The translations under genes and the position numbers were made by a program. DNA of 64,000 nt from Agrobacterium tumefaciens (lineage in GTDB: Bacteria; Pseudomonadota; Alphaproteobacteria; Rhizobiales; Rhizobiaceae), in NCBI RefSeq assembly GCF_017726655.1, contig NZ_CP072308.1, positions 186,001 through 250,000 on the forward strand, in the 5' to 3' direction. Positions 62,679-64,000 of this stretch are shown piece by piece. The notes under the pieces are model-generated. The model did no database searches, was not told where the DNA came from, and saw only the letters and a list, made by a program, of their open reading frames with translations. Every line of letters begins with the position of its first letter. The stretch's first letter is position 1.

Positions 62679-64000
62679 TCACGCAACGCTCTCATAACCG
62701 GCGGAGCCGTTGTCGAGCAGGTGCCGCAGGATGCCAAGGGCACGGGTCAACTCTTGCTGGTTCGAGGGGCCGGACAGGCTGACGCGCACGCGGTGGAAAA
62801 CCTTGTCCGTTCGGCCGGCCTTGAACTCATCCTCGTCGTCGATCAGCACCCCTTCTTTCATCGCCGCATTGCGGAAGGTACCGGAAAGCCAGGGTTCGGG
62901 CAGTCTCAGCCACAGAAAGGCGATATCCGGCAGCGAGTTGAACTCCAGCCCGGCAAAAGCCTCGCAGGCAATCGCTTCCCGCTGGTTGATCTCGGCGAGA
63001 CAGTCCTTGCGAATATCATGGGCGTCGCCGCTATTGACGAGGCGTGCATTCAGTTCCGCCAGCATGAAGGGCAGGCCGCCCGTCAGCATCGAGTGGGAGA
63101 TGCGGATGCGCGACGAATATTGCGCCGGGCAGGCGACCCAGCCGCCACGCACGCCGGCGGCGACGGATTTCGACAGGCCGCCGACCACGAAGGTGATGTC
63201 GGGTGCGAACTCAGCGATCAGGGGGATCGCCTCGCGCGTCATTGCACCGTAGAGATTGTCCTCGACGATCCAGACGCCGTATCGACGGGCGATGTCGGCG
63301 ATTGCGCGGCGGCGGTCTTCCGGCAGGGTGGCGCAGGTCGGGTTCTGACCCGCAGACATCAGGAAGATCATCTTGGGATGCTGCTGCGCGCAGACCCGTT
63401 CAAAATCCTCGGGGATGATGCCGTTCTCATCCGCATCGACCAATGTCACCCGCCTTCCGGCAAGGGCGGCGCTGCGGCTGATATGGGAATAGGTGACCTG
63501 TTCGAAGACGATGCGGTCGCCCGGGGCGGTCATGGCCGTCACCACGCTCATGACCGCAGCGTGGGCGCCCAGCGTCGAGACGATGTTTTCCGGCTTCGGC
63601 GTCCATCCGTTTTGTGAAAGCCAGCGAGCGCCAGCCTTACACCAGTTATCCGGGAAGGAGCGGGCGTAATTGGTGATGTCATAACCATGTTCGCGCGTCA
63701 GTGCCTCAACATGACGGGCGATCACCACGCTCTGGCCGACATCCGGCGCGGCCGTCGTGTTCAGGCGATATTCGCCGGTGGCCTCGATGGCATGACGGGT
63801 GCTGCCGAAGGCGGAGGCGACCTGCTCCATTGAAGACGAGGGTGCCGGCGTCTTGCGTTCGTTGACATAGGTACCGCGACCGACTTCGCCGCTGACGAGG
63901 CCGCGTTCGTGTATCAGCGCATAAGCGCGGCTGATTGTTCCGATTGTCACCCCAAGATCGTAGGCGAGGTTGCGCTGGGGTGGCAATTTCGCGCCAGCCT
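62679..64000 (-). CDS. GntR/MocR-type regulator with aminotransferase domain, 5' end cut by window
   Basis: PLP-fold transcription regulator. The frame runs to the window edge: codons before the TTG at 63986 read GAK, continuing the helix-turn-helix LPPQRNLAYDLGVTIGTISR, so the first 20-40 residues are missing. The aminotransferase domain shows the Asp/Tyr region IVEDNLYGAMT and the PLP lysine in VVGGLSKSVAAGVRGGWVAC. MocR-type proteins regulate vitamin B6, GABA or related genes; target unknown. Confidence 0.88.
   Translation of the reverse strand, partial: AGAKLPPQRNLAYDLGVTIGTISRAYALIHERGLVSGEVGRGTYVNERKTPAPSSSMEQVASAFGSTRHAIEATGEYRLNTTAAPDVGQSVVIARHVEALTREHGYDITNYARSFPDNWCKAGARWLSQNGWTPKPENIVSTLGAHAAVMSVVTAMTAPGDRIVFEQVTYSHISRSAALAGRRVTLVDADENGIIPEDFERVCAQQHPKMIFLMSAGQNPTCATLPEDRRRAIADIARRYGVWIVEDNLYGAMTREAIPLIAEFAPDITFVVGGLSKSVAAGVRGGWVACPAQYSSRIRISHSMLTGGLPFMLAELNARLVNSGDAHDIRKDCLAEINQREAIACEAFAGLEFNSLPDIAFLWLRLPEPWLSGTFRNAAMKEGVLIDDEDEFKAGRTDKVFHRVRVSLSGPSNQQELTRALGILRHLLDNGSAGYESVA

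Noticed and set aside
1..64000. tRNA, rRNA, CRISPR, prophage, insertion sequence, toxin-antitoxin or defence island
   Set aside because: I looked for tRNA T-loop motifs, regular spaced repeats, transposase/integrase proteins and paired small toxin-antitoxin ORFs and found none convincing.

Overview
The window looks like a core-chromosome segment of an Agrobacterium/Rhizobium-group alphaproteobacterium. Base composition is GC-rich, and the gene families and gene neighbours resemble the circular chromosome of Agrobacterium tumefaciens/fabrum. These include a polyol ABC-transport operon (smoEFGK-mtlK), recA-alaS, icd, rpsD, ttcA, a Usg-family protein, DUF1289 and DUF2244 proteins, an extensin-like lipoprotein and a PdhS-like kinase. 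I identified the organism from memory of these families, not by any search. I see no tRNA, rRNA, CRISPR array, prophage, transposase or integrase.

Layout. 1-3 kb: the 3' end of a chemotaxis receptor, then an extensin-like lipoprotein. 3-12.4 kb: a polyol (sorbitol/mannitol) utilisation operon with a SorC-type regulator, binding protein, two permeases, ATPase, mannitol 2-dehydrogenase, HAD phosphatase and FGGY kinase, followed by a convergent RpiR-type regulator. 13.5-18.3 kb: CysZ-like membrane protein, endonuclease III, DUF2244 protein, TSUP permease and an ABC-2 exporter pair. 18.4-22.8 kb: ribB behind an FMN riboswitch, a membrane retropepsin-like protease with a DUF1289 protein, the divergent cobalamin genes cobS and cobT, and dgkA. 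22.8-31.6 kb: a PdhS-like sensor kinase, a nuclease, an unusual uracil-DNA glycosylase, an Lrp-type regulator, an orphan sulfonate-type binding protein, a methyltransferase, Usg, and an amino-acid ABC cassette without an ATPase.

31.9-46.2 kb: a Pro/Glu/Arg-rich OmpA-family protein, pseudouridine catabolism (psuK-psuG), recA, alaS, VOC and GST proteins, icd, a secreted unknown, a TrmJ-like RNA methyltransferase and murI. 46.3-64 kb: two very small ORFs, LysE and EamA exporters, a HerA-like ATPase, TerC, rpsD with a long leader, glutaminase, ttcA, two tandem inositol-monophosphatase paralogues, a Bcr/CflA-type MFS exporter, monothiol glutaredoxin, two uncharacterised proteins, BolA, purL, and a MocR-type regulator cut by the window edge.

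Most of the window is ordinary housekeeping and transport DNA, and I found no convincing defence, secretion or toxin system. The least explained features are: a family of 113-bp mosaic palindromes present in three equal-length copies in both orientations, plus two other palindromic element types; a strong hairpin between the polyol binding-protein and permease genes; a structured leader of about 220 nt before rpsD; a glycosylase with four iron-sulfur-like cysteines and a non-standard active-site motif; the OmpA protein's roughly 300-residue low-complexity stalk; and an orphan HerA-like ATPase.
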